Shown here one piece after another: positions 15,944-23,960 of a stretch of DNA of 64,000 bases. Within the stretch, counting starts at the first letter, position 1. Every line of letters starts with the position of its first letter. The position numbers and the translations under genes are program-made. The stretch covers positions 1 through 64,000 of the forward strand of contig DASZJL010000022.1 of NCBI GenBank assembly GCA_035948135.1. The letters run 5' to 3'. A model generated the notes under the pieces. It made no database searches. It was not told the DNA's origin and was given only the letters and a program-made list of their open reading frames with translations. The DNA is from CADDZP01 sp035948135 (lineage in GTDB: Bacteria; Actinomycetota; Acidimicrobiia; Acidimicrobiales; AC-14).

Positions 15944-16979
15944 CGGTGAGCTTCCGGCCGACGGGCGAGGCGAGGAAGTCGGTGTAGAAGGAACCCATTG
16001 CCAGGGCGGTGCACAGCCCCGCCAGGATCCAGAAGCGCACGATCACCGTCGTCTCCGGCCACCCCATGAGCTCGAAGTGGTGATGAATGGGCGCCATGCG
16101 GAACACCCGCCGGTGAAACAGGCGGAAGGCCAGCACCTGCACGACGACCGACATGGTGACGATGACGAACACCCCGCCGACGATCGGGAGGAGGAGCTGC
16201 GTGTTGGTGGTCAGCGCGAGCGCGGCCAAGCCGGCGCCGATGGCTTGGGAGCCCACGTCGCCCATGAAGATGCGGGCCGGCGCCGCGTTCCACCACAGGA
16301 ACCCGGCCGCGGCCGCGGCCATGGCGGCGGCCACCACCGCCAGGTCGAGCGCCGGGCCCACGTGGTAGAGGCCGATGTGCCGGAACTCCCAGAAGCCGAT
16401 GAACACGAAGGCCGCGAAGGCGAACACCGACGAGCCCGCGGCCAAGCCGTCGAGCCCGTCGGTCAGGTTCACGGCGTTGGCCGCCCCGACGATGATGAGG
16501 ACCGCCCACACGATGTACGCGACGTGCGGCAGCGGAATCAGCGTCGGCCGGGCGAACGACAGATGGGTGTTCACCTTGGCCCAGTACACGGCCAGAAAGG
16601 CGAAGGCGATGGCCACGATCAGCTGGAGGATGAACTTGGTCCGCGGGTTCAGGCCCAGGCTGCGCTGGCGCGACACCTTGATCCAGTCGTCGATCAGACC
16701 CACGGCGCCGATGCCGACGATGGCGAAGAGGACCAAGGCCGCGGCCGAGGTGAACACGGCGCCGCTCCGGAGGTGGGCGACGCCGTACCCGGCGATGGCG
16801 GCACCGACGACGGCGATCCCGCCCATCGTCGGCGTGCCCGCCTTGGTGAAGTGTCCCTGGGGCCCGTCCTCGCGAATCGCCTGGCCGATGCCTCGGGTCT
16901 GGAACGCCCGGATGAGGATCGGCGTGAAGAGCAGCGCCACGATGAGGGCGACGCCACCGGCCAAGAGGAGGGCTACCAC
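15936..16979 (-). CDS. mraY: Phospho-N-acetylmuramoyl-pentapeptide transferase MraY
   Basis: MraY transfers phospho-MurNAc-pentapeptide to undecaprenyl phosphate, giving lipid I. It is a polytopic membrane protein of 347 residues with the family motifs KAGTPTMGGI, NLTDGLDGLAAG, the metal-binding FMGDVGSQAIG and PIHHHFEL. GTG 16979 overlaps the murF stop by 7 bases and gives the expected first membrane helix (VALLLAGGVALIVALLF); the frame remains open upstream inside murF. Confidence 0.97.
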   Translation of the reverse strand: MVALLLAGGVALIVALLFTPILIRAFQTRGIGQAIREDGPQGHFTKAGTPTMGGIAVVGAAIAGYGVAHLRSGAVFTSAAALVLFAIVGIGAVGLIDDWIKVSRQRSLGLNPRTKFILQLIVAIAFAFLAVYWAKVNTHLSFARPTLIPLPHVAYIVWAVLIIVGAANAVNLTDGLDGLAAGSSVFAFAAFVFIGFWEFRHIGLYHVGPALDLAVVAAAMAAAAAGFLWWNAAPARIFMGDVGSQAIGAGLAALALTTNTQLLLPIVGGVFVIVTMSVVVQVLAFRLFHRRVFRMAPIHHHFELMGWPETTVIVRFWILAGLCTALAMGSFYTDFLASPVGRKLTGG

Positions 16980-18298
16980 GCCGCGTCCTCCACCACGCGT
17001 GCCGCCAGCCGCTCGAGCCCGGCGGCCCGGCTGGCCTTGATCAGCAGCGCGTCGCCATCGCCGAGAGCGGCGAGGATGTCTCGGGTGCCCTCGATGGCGT
17101 CGACATTGTCGACCCCGTAGTCGGGCGCGCCGACGCTCACCACCTCGAGCCCGAGCGACGCCGCCACCTGGCCGATGCGCTGGTGTTCCGCTCGAGACAG
17201 GGCGCCCAGCTCCAGCATGGGACCGAGCACCGCAACGCGCCGCCGCGCCGGAACTGCGGCCAGCGCCCGTAACGCCGCTTCGGTCGATGCGGGGTTGGCG
17301 TTGTAGGCGTCGTTGATCAGCAACACGCCCCTGGGCGTGCGCGAGACGTCCATGCGCCACGGCGACAGGGAGGCCGACGCCAGCCCCGCGGCCACGTGTT
17401 CGAGCGACACGTCGAGCGCCAGGGCTGCGGCCGCGGCGGCGGCCGCGTTCGCCGCCTGGTGCAGGCCGCGCGCGCCGAGGCGGACGTCGATGTCGCCCCA
17501 GGGCGACGCCAGCCGGAAGGACACCCGGAGCTCCTCGTCGACGACCGGATCGACGGCACGGACGTCGCCATCGGCAATCCCGAAGGTCAGGACGCGCGCC
17601 TCGGTGCGGCCGGCCATGGCGAGTACCCGCTCGTCTTCGGCGTTGAGGACGGCCGTCCCCGACGCCGGGAGGGCGACGACCAGCTCGCCCTTGGCCGCCG
17701 CAACCGCGTCGAGGGAGCCGAAGAGCTCAGTGTGGGCGGCGGACACGTTGGTGACGATCCCGGCGTCGGGCCGGGCGATCTCGCACAGCCACGCGATGTG
17801 GCCCGCGCCACGGGCGCCCATCTCGATGACGGCGCCGCGTGTGCCGTCGTCGCCGTTCACCAGCGTGAGCGGCACACCCAGCTCGTTGTTGAAGGACCGC
17901 TCGCTGACCACGGTTGGCAGGGCGCGCTGCATGACCGCACCAAGCAGGTCCTTGGTCGACGTCTTGCCGGCCGAGCCCGTGATGCCGACCACCGGTCCGG
18001 GCAAGCGCGCTCGGGCCCAGCGGCCCAGCGCGGTCAGCGCCTCCGCCGTGTCGACGACGGCGATCCCCGTGCCCGCCGCGGGCGGACGGGCCGTGAGGTA
18101 GGCGGCCGCCCCGGCGGCCAGCGCCTGCGCGATGTAGTCGTGGCCGTCGCGCTCGGCGACCACGGGGACGAACAGCGCTCCCGGCTTCAGGACACGCGAG
18201 TCGATGGCCGCACCGTCGACGGTCACGTCGGGCCCGTGCAGCACCCCGCCCGTAACGGCCGCGATCTGGACGGCGGTCAGCTTCACGAGCGACCCCAT
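16973..18298 (-). CDS. murF: UDP-MurNAc-tripeptide--D-Ala-D-Ala ligase MurF
   Basis: MurF adds the D-Ala-D-Ala dipeptide, completing the cytoplasmic precursor. The 441 residues show the ATP loop GITGSAGKTSTKDLL, SERSFNNELGVPLTL, the EMGARGAGHI segment and the C-terminal NDAYNANPAS motif. The start ATG 18298 overlaps murE by 16 bases and the stop overlaps mraY, so it is part of an unbroken coupled operon. Confidence 0.97.
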   Translation of the reverse strand: MGSLVKLTAVQIAAVTGGVLHGPDVTVDGAAIDSRVLKPGALFVPVVAERDGHDYIAQALAAGAAAYLTARPPAAGTGIAVVDTAEALTALGRWARARLPGPVVGITGSAGKTSTKDLLGAVMQRALPTVVSERSFNNELGVPLTLVNGDDGTRGAVIEMGARGAGHIAWLCEIARPDAGIVTNVSAAHTELFGSLDAVAAAKGELVVALPASGTAVLNAEDERVLAMAGRTEARVLTFGIADGDVRAVDPVVDEELRVSFRLASPWGDIDVRLGARGLHQAANAAAAAAAALALDVSLEHVAAGLASASLSPWRMDVSRTPRGVLLINDAYNANPASTEAALRALAAVPARRRVAVLGPMLELGALSRAEHQRIGQVAASLGLEVVSVGAPDYGVDNVDAIEGTRDILAALGDGDALLIKASRAAGLERLAARVVEDAAW

Positions 18299-19689
18299 CC
18301 GAGGCGCGCCAGCTCTTCGGCGGCGACGTCCCGGTCGTCGAAGGCGACTGACCGGTCCGCGAACTGCTGGATGGTTTCGTGGCCCTTGCCGGCGATCACG
18401 ACGACATCGCCTGCTTGGGCCTGGCCCACCGCGTGGGCGATGGCGGCGCGGCGATCGGGTTCGACGCGCAGCACGCCGGCCGGGTGGGCGCCGGCGCGCA
18501 CGGCGTCGATGATGGCGCCCGGATCTTCCGAGCGGGGGTTGTCCGACGTGAGCACCGCCTCGTCGGCCAGGCGCGTCGCCACCTCACCCATCGCTGGGCG
18601 CTTGTCGCGGTCTCGGTCGCCGCCGGCGCCGAACACCACGAGCAACCGCCCGTGCACGGTCTCGCGTACCGACCGCAGTAACTGCTCGAGGCCGTCGGGC
18701 GTGTGGGCGTAGTCCACGAGCACGGCGAAGGGCTGCCCGGCGCGCACCGGCTCGTACCGCCCCCGCACCGGCGGGGCGGCGGACAGGCCACGCGCGATGT
18801 CGGCCACTGCGACGTCGAGGTGGAGCGCGGCGGTGGCGGCCGCCAAGGCGTTGGCGACGTTGAGCCGACCCCCGAGGGACAGCCGCACGTCTTCGCCGCG
18901 CCAGCGGAACGTCGACACCTCGGGACCCACGCGCACGTCCTCGGCATCTCGCAGCGAGTACGGGACGGTCGGGATCGGCGCCGACTCGAGGAGGAGGCGG
19001 CCGTGCGGGTCGTCGACGTTGACCACGCCGACAGCTGCCCGCGAGGGCTCGAAGAGCCGAGCCTTGGCGGCGAAGTAATCCTCCATGCTCTCGTGGAAGT
19101 CGAGGTGGTCCTGACTCAGGTTGGTGAACACCGCGACCGAGAACCACACGGCATCAGCCCGGTGGAGCGCCAGCGCGTGAGACGACACCTCCATGGCGAC
19201 CGCTTTCGCCCCCTCGTCGCGGAAGGCGGCCAGGCGGCCCTGCAGCTCGGGTGCCTCCGGGGTCGTGCGCTCGCCGGTGAGGGTGCCGATCAGCCGGGCG
19301 GGGCGGCCCGCCGCCTCGAAGATCGAGCCCAGCAGATGCACGGTCGTCGTCTTGCCGTTGGTGCCGGTGACGCCGACGACCTGGAGGTCTCGGGACGGGT
19401 GGCCGAAGAAGGAGGCCGCCACGGGCGCCATGGCGACTCGCGCCTGCGGCACCACGACCTGGGTCGCCTCAACGCCGAGAACCCGTTCGTCGAGTAGGGC
19501 TACCGCGCCCGCCTCCACGGCCCGCCCCGCGAAGGTGTGGCCGTCCACGCGCGCGCCGGGCACGCAGCAGAACAGCGATCCGGGCACCACAGCCCGAGAG
19601 TCATGTGTGATGGCGGTCACGTCGGTGCTTGCGGGGTCGCCCCGCACGTCCAGCACCTCGACGCCGCCGAGCAGCTGGTCGAGCAGCAA
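18283..19689 (-). CDS. murE: UDP-MurNAc-tripeptide synthetase MurE (meso-DAP type)
   Basis: MurE adds the third amino acid of the stem peptide. The P-loop is GVTGTNGKTTTVHLL, and the substrate-specifying motif is DNPRSEDP, which marks meso-diaminopimelate ligases rather than lysine ones. C-terminal VIAGKGHETIQ is also present. The only ordinary start at the expected place is TTG 19689, 7 bases after the ftsI stop, giving 468 residues. No ATG or GTG lies between it and 19833. It therefore predicts A1-gamma DAP peptidoglycan. Confidence 0.94.
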   Translation of the reverse strand: MLLDQLLGGVEVLDVRGDPASTDVTAITHDSRAVVPGSLFCCVPGARVDGHTFAGRAVEAGAVALLDERVLGVEATQVVVPQARVAMAPVAASFFGHPSRDLQVVGVTGTNGKTTTVHLLGSIFEAAGRPARLIGTLTGERTTPEAPELQGRLAAFRDEGAKAVAMEVSSHALALHRADAVWFSVAVFTNLSQDHLDFHESMEDYFAAKARLFEPSRAAVGVVNVDDPHGRLLLESAPIPTVPYSLRDAEDVRVGPEVSTFRWRGEDVRLSLGGRLNVANALAAATAALHLDVAVADIARGLSAAPPVRGRYEPVRAGQPFAVLVDYAHTPDGLEQLLRSVRETVHGRLLVVFGAGGDRDRDKRPAMGEVATRLADEAVLTSDNPRSEDPGAIIDAVRAGAHPAGVLRVEPDRRAAIAHAVGQAQAGDVVVIAGKGHETIQQFADRSVAFDDRDVAAEELARLGWGRS

Positions 19690-19696
19690 GAAGGCC

Positions 19697-21667
19697 TTAC
19701 CGTTTCGGCGTCGGAGACGGCCTGAGCGTAGTTGGAGAGGTTTGCGTAGCAGGCGAGGCCGGGGGGCTCGGAGCTGTGGGGGTCGGCTGGCCGGGCTTGG
19801 GCGTGACCGGCGCGGCCGTCCCGCCGCCCGCATCTCGGTCGGCGGCCGCGGCGGTGGCCGACAACTGCGGCACCGGGACCGTGCTGGCCACAGCCGGGGG
19901 CGGCACCTTGAACAGGCGCAGGCCGTAGCGCGCCAGATCGGCGAACACGGGCGCCGACACCAGGCCGCCGTAGATCGGGGTCGGCTCGTCGAGCACGACG
20001 ATGGCCGAGAGCTGGGGCTGCTCGGCGGGCACGAAGCCGGCGAAGGTGGCGATGTAGGCGCCGTCCTTGTAGCCCTTGCCGCCCTCGGCGACCTTGCGCG
20101 CCGTCCCGGTCTTGCCGGCCACGGTGTAGCCGTCGATGTGGGCGGCCTTGCCGGTGCCTCGTGTCACGACCTGGGTCAGCATGGCCGTGATCTCCTCCGC
20201 TGTCTTAGTCGACACCACCCGCCGGGGCGCCGGCGTGGGCGCGCCCTCCACCAGCCGGGGCGCGACATACATCCCGCCGTTGGCGATGGTGTTGTAGACC
20301 TCGAGCATCTGCAGCGCGGTCACCGCGACGCCCTGGCCGATGGGCACGGTGGCGATCGACGCGCCCGACCAGTTCTTGGGGTCGGGCAGCAGGCCGGCCG
20401 ACTCACCAGGGAAATGCAGCGCCGTCCTCTGGCCATAGCCGTACGCCCGCAGATACTTGTCGATGCGCGTCTTGCCGAGGCGCTGGGCGATCAGGTCCGT
20501 CCCGACGTTCGACGAGTTGGCGACGATGTCGGTGATCGTCCATGAGCCGGTGGCGTGGTTCTCGTCGTCATGGATGTTGGCGGTGCCGATGGTGATGTGA
20601 TCGGGCACCGTGATGCTGTCGGCCGGCTGCACGATGCCCTCCTCGAGCGCACCGGAGATGGTCACCGCCTTGTTGGCCGAGCCCGGCTCGTAGACGCTCG
20701 TGACGGCGTTGTTCGACGGGCTCGGCACCGGCGGTCCGCCGTTGGCGCCGGCCGAGAGGCTGGCCATGGAGAGGATGTCGCCGGTGCGGGGGTCGCTCAC
20801 GATGGCGATTCCGCCCTTGGCCTTGGACGCGACAATCTGCTGCGCCAGCGAGCGTTCCGTCTCGTATTGCATCGACCGGTCGAGGGTCAGCGTGAGGTCA
20901 CGGCCGCGCGCCGACTTCTTGATCTCCTTGAGCCCGGCCGCGATCTCCTTGCCCGCGGGATCGTGCTCGACGACCAGCTCGCCGGGCCGTCCCTGCAGCT
21001 GGCGCTCGTATTGAACCTCGAGACCCGACAGACCCTGGTTGTCCAGACCCACCTGGCCGAGAACCGACGCCGCCAGATCACCGGCCGGCGCGAAGCGCTT
21101 CGGCTCCTCGAGCAGGCTGACACCCTCGACCTTCAAGGCCGCGACCCGGTCGGCGGTGGCGTCGTCGACCTTGCGAGCCAGGTAGACGAACCCGCCCGGC
21201 GACCGCAGCTTGTCGGTGAGCGCGTTCTCGTCCATGTGCAGCACCGGCGCGAGCGCCCGTGCGTCGGCCACGGGATCACGGACCAGCTGTGGGTTGGCCC
21301 ACACGGTGCGCTGGCGGATCGTCATCGCCAGCTCGACGTGGTTCCGGTCGAAGATCGAGCCGCGCGCTGCGGGGACGTCAACCGTGCGGATGCGCTGCGA
21401 CTGACCGAACGTGGCGTAGCGGGCCGAGGACAAGCCCTGCACGAACACGAGGCGCACCACAACGGCGCCGAAGGCGAGGGCGAGCACGACGACGAGCGCC
21501 CCAATGCGGCGGCGGAGACGTGCTGCGGAGAACGGTTCGCCGCGATCGACGACGCGAGTGCGGGTGCGGGCGTGCGGCCGTACGGGAGGTCGACGCCCGC
21601 CGGAACGGGGAGGCCCGGTCCGCCGACGTGGGTTGCTCGGCGGCCGGGGGCGGAAGGTAGTGGTCAC
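19697..21667 (-). CDS. ftsI: FtsI (PBP3-type class B penicillin-binding protein)
   Basis: This is the septal transpeptidase that partners FtsW. It has a basic N-terminal tail of about 55 residues, one membrane helix (about 56-76), a PBP dimer domain starting RGSIFDRN, and a transpeptidase domain. The catalytic motifs are S330-ANK, SSN (385-387) and KTG (519-521). After the domain there is a Pro/Thr/Ala-rich tail of about 60 residues ending RPSPTPKR. GTG 21667 overlaps the ftsL stop as GTGA; the long open frame upstream is a shadow of ftsL and rsmH. Confidence 0.96.
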   Translation of the reverse strand: MTTTFRPRPPSNPRRRTGPPRSGGRRPPVRPHARTRTRVVDRGEPFSAARLRRRIGALVVVLALAFGAVVVRLVFVQGLSSARYATFGQSQRIRTVDVPAARGSIFDRNHVELAMTIRQRTVWANPQLVRDPVADARALAPVLHMDENALTDKLRSPGGFVYLARKVDDATADRVAALKVEGVSLLEEPKRFAPAGDLAASVLGQVGLDNQGLSGLEVQYERQLQGRPGELVVEHDPAGKEIAAGLKEIKKSARGRDLTLTLDRSMQYETERSLAQQIVASKAKGGIAIVSDPRTGDILSMASLSAGANGGPPVPSPSNNAVTSVYEPGSANKAVTISGALEEGIVQPADSITVPDHITIGTANIHDDENHATGSWTITDIVANSSNVGTDLIAQRLGKTRIDKYLRAYGYGQRTALHFPGESAGLLPDPKNWSGASIATVPIGQGVAVTALQMLEVYNTIANGGMYVAPRLVEGAPTPAPRRVVSTKTAEEITAMLTQVVTRGTGKAAHIDGYTVAGKTGTARKVAEGGKGYKDGAYIATFAGFVPAEQPQLSAIVVLDEPTPIYGGLVSAPVFADLARYGLRLFKVPPPAVASTVPVPQLSATAAAADRDAGGGTAAPVTPKPGQPTPTAPSPPASPATQTSPTTLRPSPTPKR

Positions 21668-22251
21668 CGGGTGGGCCGGGCCGGCGCGGTTGTCGCTGTC
21701 GACTTGGGAGCAGCCGTCCTGGCGGGGACGGTGGTCTTCGCCGTTGCAGGAACGGTCGGGGTCACCTTGACTGCCGGGGCCGCTGCCTTCGGCGTGGCCG
21801 TCTTGGGTGCGGCGGCCCGGGCCGTTGTCGGCGTGGTCGGCTTCGGCGCGGGCGGCGGCGTGGCCGCAGTGCCGTTCGGTGACAGGTAGCGGACGGTCGC
21901 GGGCGGCACCATGCCCAGCGCCTGGGCGGCGGCGACGACGCGCTCGGGCGACTCCAGCTGTGCGACCTGAAGGCGGAGCTGTTGCTGGCGAATGGACGCC
22001 GCGTCGGCTTGGGCCCGGAGATGCTGGAGGTCGAGCTGATTCTGGGTGAGCACGACGTGGAAGGCGACCACGCCGAAGAGGGCGGCCGCGATGGCGATGC
22101 CGGACAGCACCACCACGAGGCGGGCGCGCTTGCGGCGGGTGCGAGCGCTGACGTAGTCGGACGGGACGACGCGTAGATCGGGCCGTGCCGAGGGCGTCGC
22201 CTCGGGCCGGGGGGCGCGTACGGGGCGGGCCGGCGCGAGTCGGGTGGCCAT
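21664..22251 (-). CDS. ftsL: FtsL-like septum protein with long Pro/Ala/Thr tail
   Basis: A bitopic membrane protein of 195 residues: a basic N terminus, a membrane helix at about 44-66 (ARLVVVLSGIAIAAALFGVV), then a short coiled coil (DLQHLRAQADAASIRQQQLRLQ) and a conserved ESPERVVAAAQALGMVPP element typical of FtsL. The last 70 residues are a low-complexity Pro/Ala/Thr/Lys tail that should be periplasmic. The sequence is too diverged for certain naming; position between rsmH and ftsI decides it. The start shares one base with the rsmH stop. Confidence 0.88.
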   Translation of the reverse strand: MATRLAPARPVRAPRPEATPSARPDLRVVPSDYVSARTRRKRARLVVVLSGIAIAAALFGVVAFHVVLTQNQLDLQHLRAQADAASIRQQQLRLQVAQLESPERVVAAAQALGMVPPATVRYLSPNGTAATPPPAPKPTTPTTARAAAPKTATPKAAAPAVKVTPTVPATAKTTVPARTAAPKSTATTAPARPTR

Positions 22252-23204
22252 CAGGCTGCGTCCTTGGGCTCGACGGGCAGCTTCTCGACGGCGCGGAGGC
22301 GCGCGCTCTCAGCGCGGGGGTTGGCCGCCACCTCGGCGGCGGAGGGCTTGCGGGCGCCGCGGCGCAGGAGCCGCACCTTCGGCGTCGCGCCGCAAACACA
22401 CGGCAGGCCGGGCGGGCAGACGCAGCCGCCGGTCTCGGCCTCGCGGAAGCGGTCCTTGACGATGCGGTCCTCGCCCGAGTGATACGCCAACACGGCGCAG
22501 CGGCCGCCCGGCACCAGGACATCGATGGCCTGATCGAGCGCAGGGCCGAGAACATCGAGCTCAGTGTTCACTTCGATGCGCAGGGCCTGGAACGTGCGCT
22601 TTGCCGGATGACCGCCACGCCGGCGGGCGGGAGCGGGGATGGCGGAGCGGATCACGTCGACCAGCCGGGCCGTCGTGGTTAGGGGACGGGCGGCGACGAT
22701 GGCCTTGGCGATACGACCGGCGAAGCGTTCGTCGCCATAGTCGTAGAGCACCTTTGTGAGCCGCTCGGCGGAGTAGGTGTTGACCACGTCGGCCGCGGTG
22801 AGGGACTGGCTGCGATCCATGCGCATGTCGAGGGGGGCGTCCTGGCTGTAGCTGAAGCCCCGGTCGGCCCGGTCGACCTGGGGCGAGCTCACGCCCAAGT
22901 CGAAGAGGACCGCTGCCACCGGATCGTCTCCCGCCTCGTTCACCATCGCCTTCAGCCGGTCGAATCGGGCTCGGCGCAGGGTGACCCTGTCCTCGAAGCC
23001 CGAGAGCGTGACGTTTGCTGCAACCAGGGCGTCCGCGTCCCGGTCGAGACCGAGGAGGCGGTGTCGGGGAAGAGCGTCGAGCAAGGCCCGCGCGTGGCCG
23101 CCGCCGCCAACAGTGGCGTCGACGATCAAGCCGGGGGGCACGGGCCGGAACAGCTCGACAACCTCGTCGAGCATCACCGGCCGGTGCTCGAACCCCTCGC
23201 TCAC
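22251..23204 (-). CDS. rsmH: 16S rRNA (cytosine1402-N4)-methyltransferase RsmH
   Basis: RsmH (MraW) methylates C1402 in the ribosomal P site using SAM. The 317 residues include HRPVMLDEVVELF, the SAM loop DATVGGGGHARALL, FDLGVSSPQVDRADRGFSY, the MRMDRSQSLTA segment and the C-terminal YHSGEDRIVKDRF. GTG 23204 gives the normal N terminus; TTG 23222 is an alternative adding six residues. It shares one base with ftsL. A gap of 180 bases separates it from mraZ. Confidence 0.96.
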   Translation of the reverse strand: MSEGFEHRPVMLDEVVELFRPVPPGLIVDATVGGGGHARALLDALPRHRLLGLDRDADALVAANVTLSGFEDRVTLRRARFDRLKAMVNEAGDDPVAAVLFDLGVSSPQVDRADRGFSYSQDAPLDMRMDRSQSLTAADVVNTYSAERLTKVLYDYGDERFAGRIAKAIVAARPLTTTARLVDVIRSAIPAPARRRGGHPAKRTFQALRIEVNTELDVLGPALDQAIDVLVPGGRCAVLAYHSGEDRIVKDRFREAETGGCVCPPGLPCVCGATPKVRLLRRGARKPSAAEVAANPRAESARLRAVEKLPVEPKDAA

Positions 23205-23384
23205 CTCCAGCCCCCCGACCAAGCCTGAACCGTCGGGATTTCTCCCCGATCGATGTGATGGAAGCGGGCGGAGTAGGGGCCTTCCACCATGGCGGTCGGG
23301 GGGCTGGGCGTGAGCGGGGGGTCGTCTCGTTCGACCCTCCTGCTCATCTGGTGCTCTCGTCGCTCTGCCGCGTGCCTCCTTCGA

Positions 23385-23828
23385 TCAACTCGTGGGCGCC
23401 GAAGCGCCGTCTCCCGCGGCGAGCCGCTGCTCGCCGACCTGCTTCGTCTGCCGCCACGCTGCGGCATCCCAGATCTCGATGTGGTCGTAGAGGCCGACGA
23501 CGACGACGTCGCGCTCGAGGCCGGCAAAGTCGCGCAGGCCGGTCGGAATGGCGACCCGGCCCTGACGGTCGGGACTGGCCTCCATGGCGCCGGCAAAGAA
23601 CGCCCGCTCCACGTCGCGCTCGCCCCGGCGGGCCCGTTCTCTGATCTCACTCGCCTTCACGTCGAACTCCTCGGGGCGCCAGAGGGCGAGGCAGCCGTCT
23701 TCTTCGCTGGTGACATACGCCTGGTCGCCCAGGTGCTCCCGAAAGCGTGCTGGGAGGATGAAGCGCCCCTTCGCGTCGAGCGCGTGCTGATACTCGCCGA
23801 GGAACGGCGCTCGCCTCCCGTCCACCAC
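23385..23828 (-). CDS. mraZ: Transcriptional regulator MraZ
   Basis: MraZ is the AbrB-like DNA-binding repressor of the dcw operon. The 147 residues hold two MraZ/SpoVT-AbrB repeats with the signatures DAKGRFILPARFR and DRQGRVAIPTGLRDF. The start is one of two adjacent GTG codons (23828 or 23825). It is the first gene of the block, downstream of a canonical promoter whose start-site region carries GTGG repeats likely bound by MraZ itself. The 180-base gap to rsmH holds no visible gene. Confidence 0.96.
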   Translation of the reverse strand: MVDGRRAPFLGEYQHALDAKGRFILPARFREHLGDQAYVTSEEDGCLALWRPEEFDVKASEIRERARRGERDVERAFFAGAMEASPDRQGRVAIPTGLRDFAGLERDVVVVGLYDHIEIWDAAAWRQTKQVGEQRLAAGDGASAPTS

Positions 23829-23887
23829 TTCACGTCCACCGACCCGTCCATGGCACGCCAGACCCCTCCCTGCTGCACCACTTCACG
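23823..23887 (-). repeat. 12-bp direct repeat flanking the mraZ leader
   Basis: CGTGAAGTGGTG (minus strand) occurs at 23876-23887 and again at 23823-23834, 53 bases apart. The downstream copy includes the mraZ start codon. The core GTGG resembles the MraZ boxes of other bacteria, so both copies may be MraZ sites, one at the transcription start and one at the ribosome-binding region. Confidence 0.6.
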
Positions 23888-23891
23888 CCAC
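23876..23891 (-). promoter_or_regulatory. Putative MraZ box at the mraZ transcription start
   Basis: Two GTGG cores (23888-23891 and 23878-23881) lie exactly 10 bases apart, one helical turn, immediately downstream of the -10 element. MraZ sites in other bacteria are short G-rich repeats with 10-bp periodicity, so autoregulation is likely (inference). Confidence 0.55.
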
Positions 23892-23918
23892 CCTACGCCC
23901 CGACGCTCCACCCGTCAA
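23890..23918 (-). promoter_or_regulatory. mraZ (dcw operon) promoter
   Basis: On the minus strand, TTGACG (23913-23918) and TAGGGT (23890-23895) are separated by exactly 17 bases, a housekeeping sigma promoter. Transcription should start near 23883 and give an untranslated leader of about 55 bases before GTG 23828. Confidence 0.72.
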
Positions 23919-23960
23919 CCCCGCCCCTGGTCTCGCCTCCACCTCCCTGAGTGGTCGGCG

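Noticed and set aside
19697..22555. Single 952-codon frame covering ftsI and upstream
   Set aside because: The first 300 codons overlap ftsL and rsmH in another frame and have shadow composition; the GTGA junction at 21664-21667 gives a normal FtsI.
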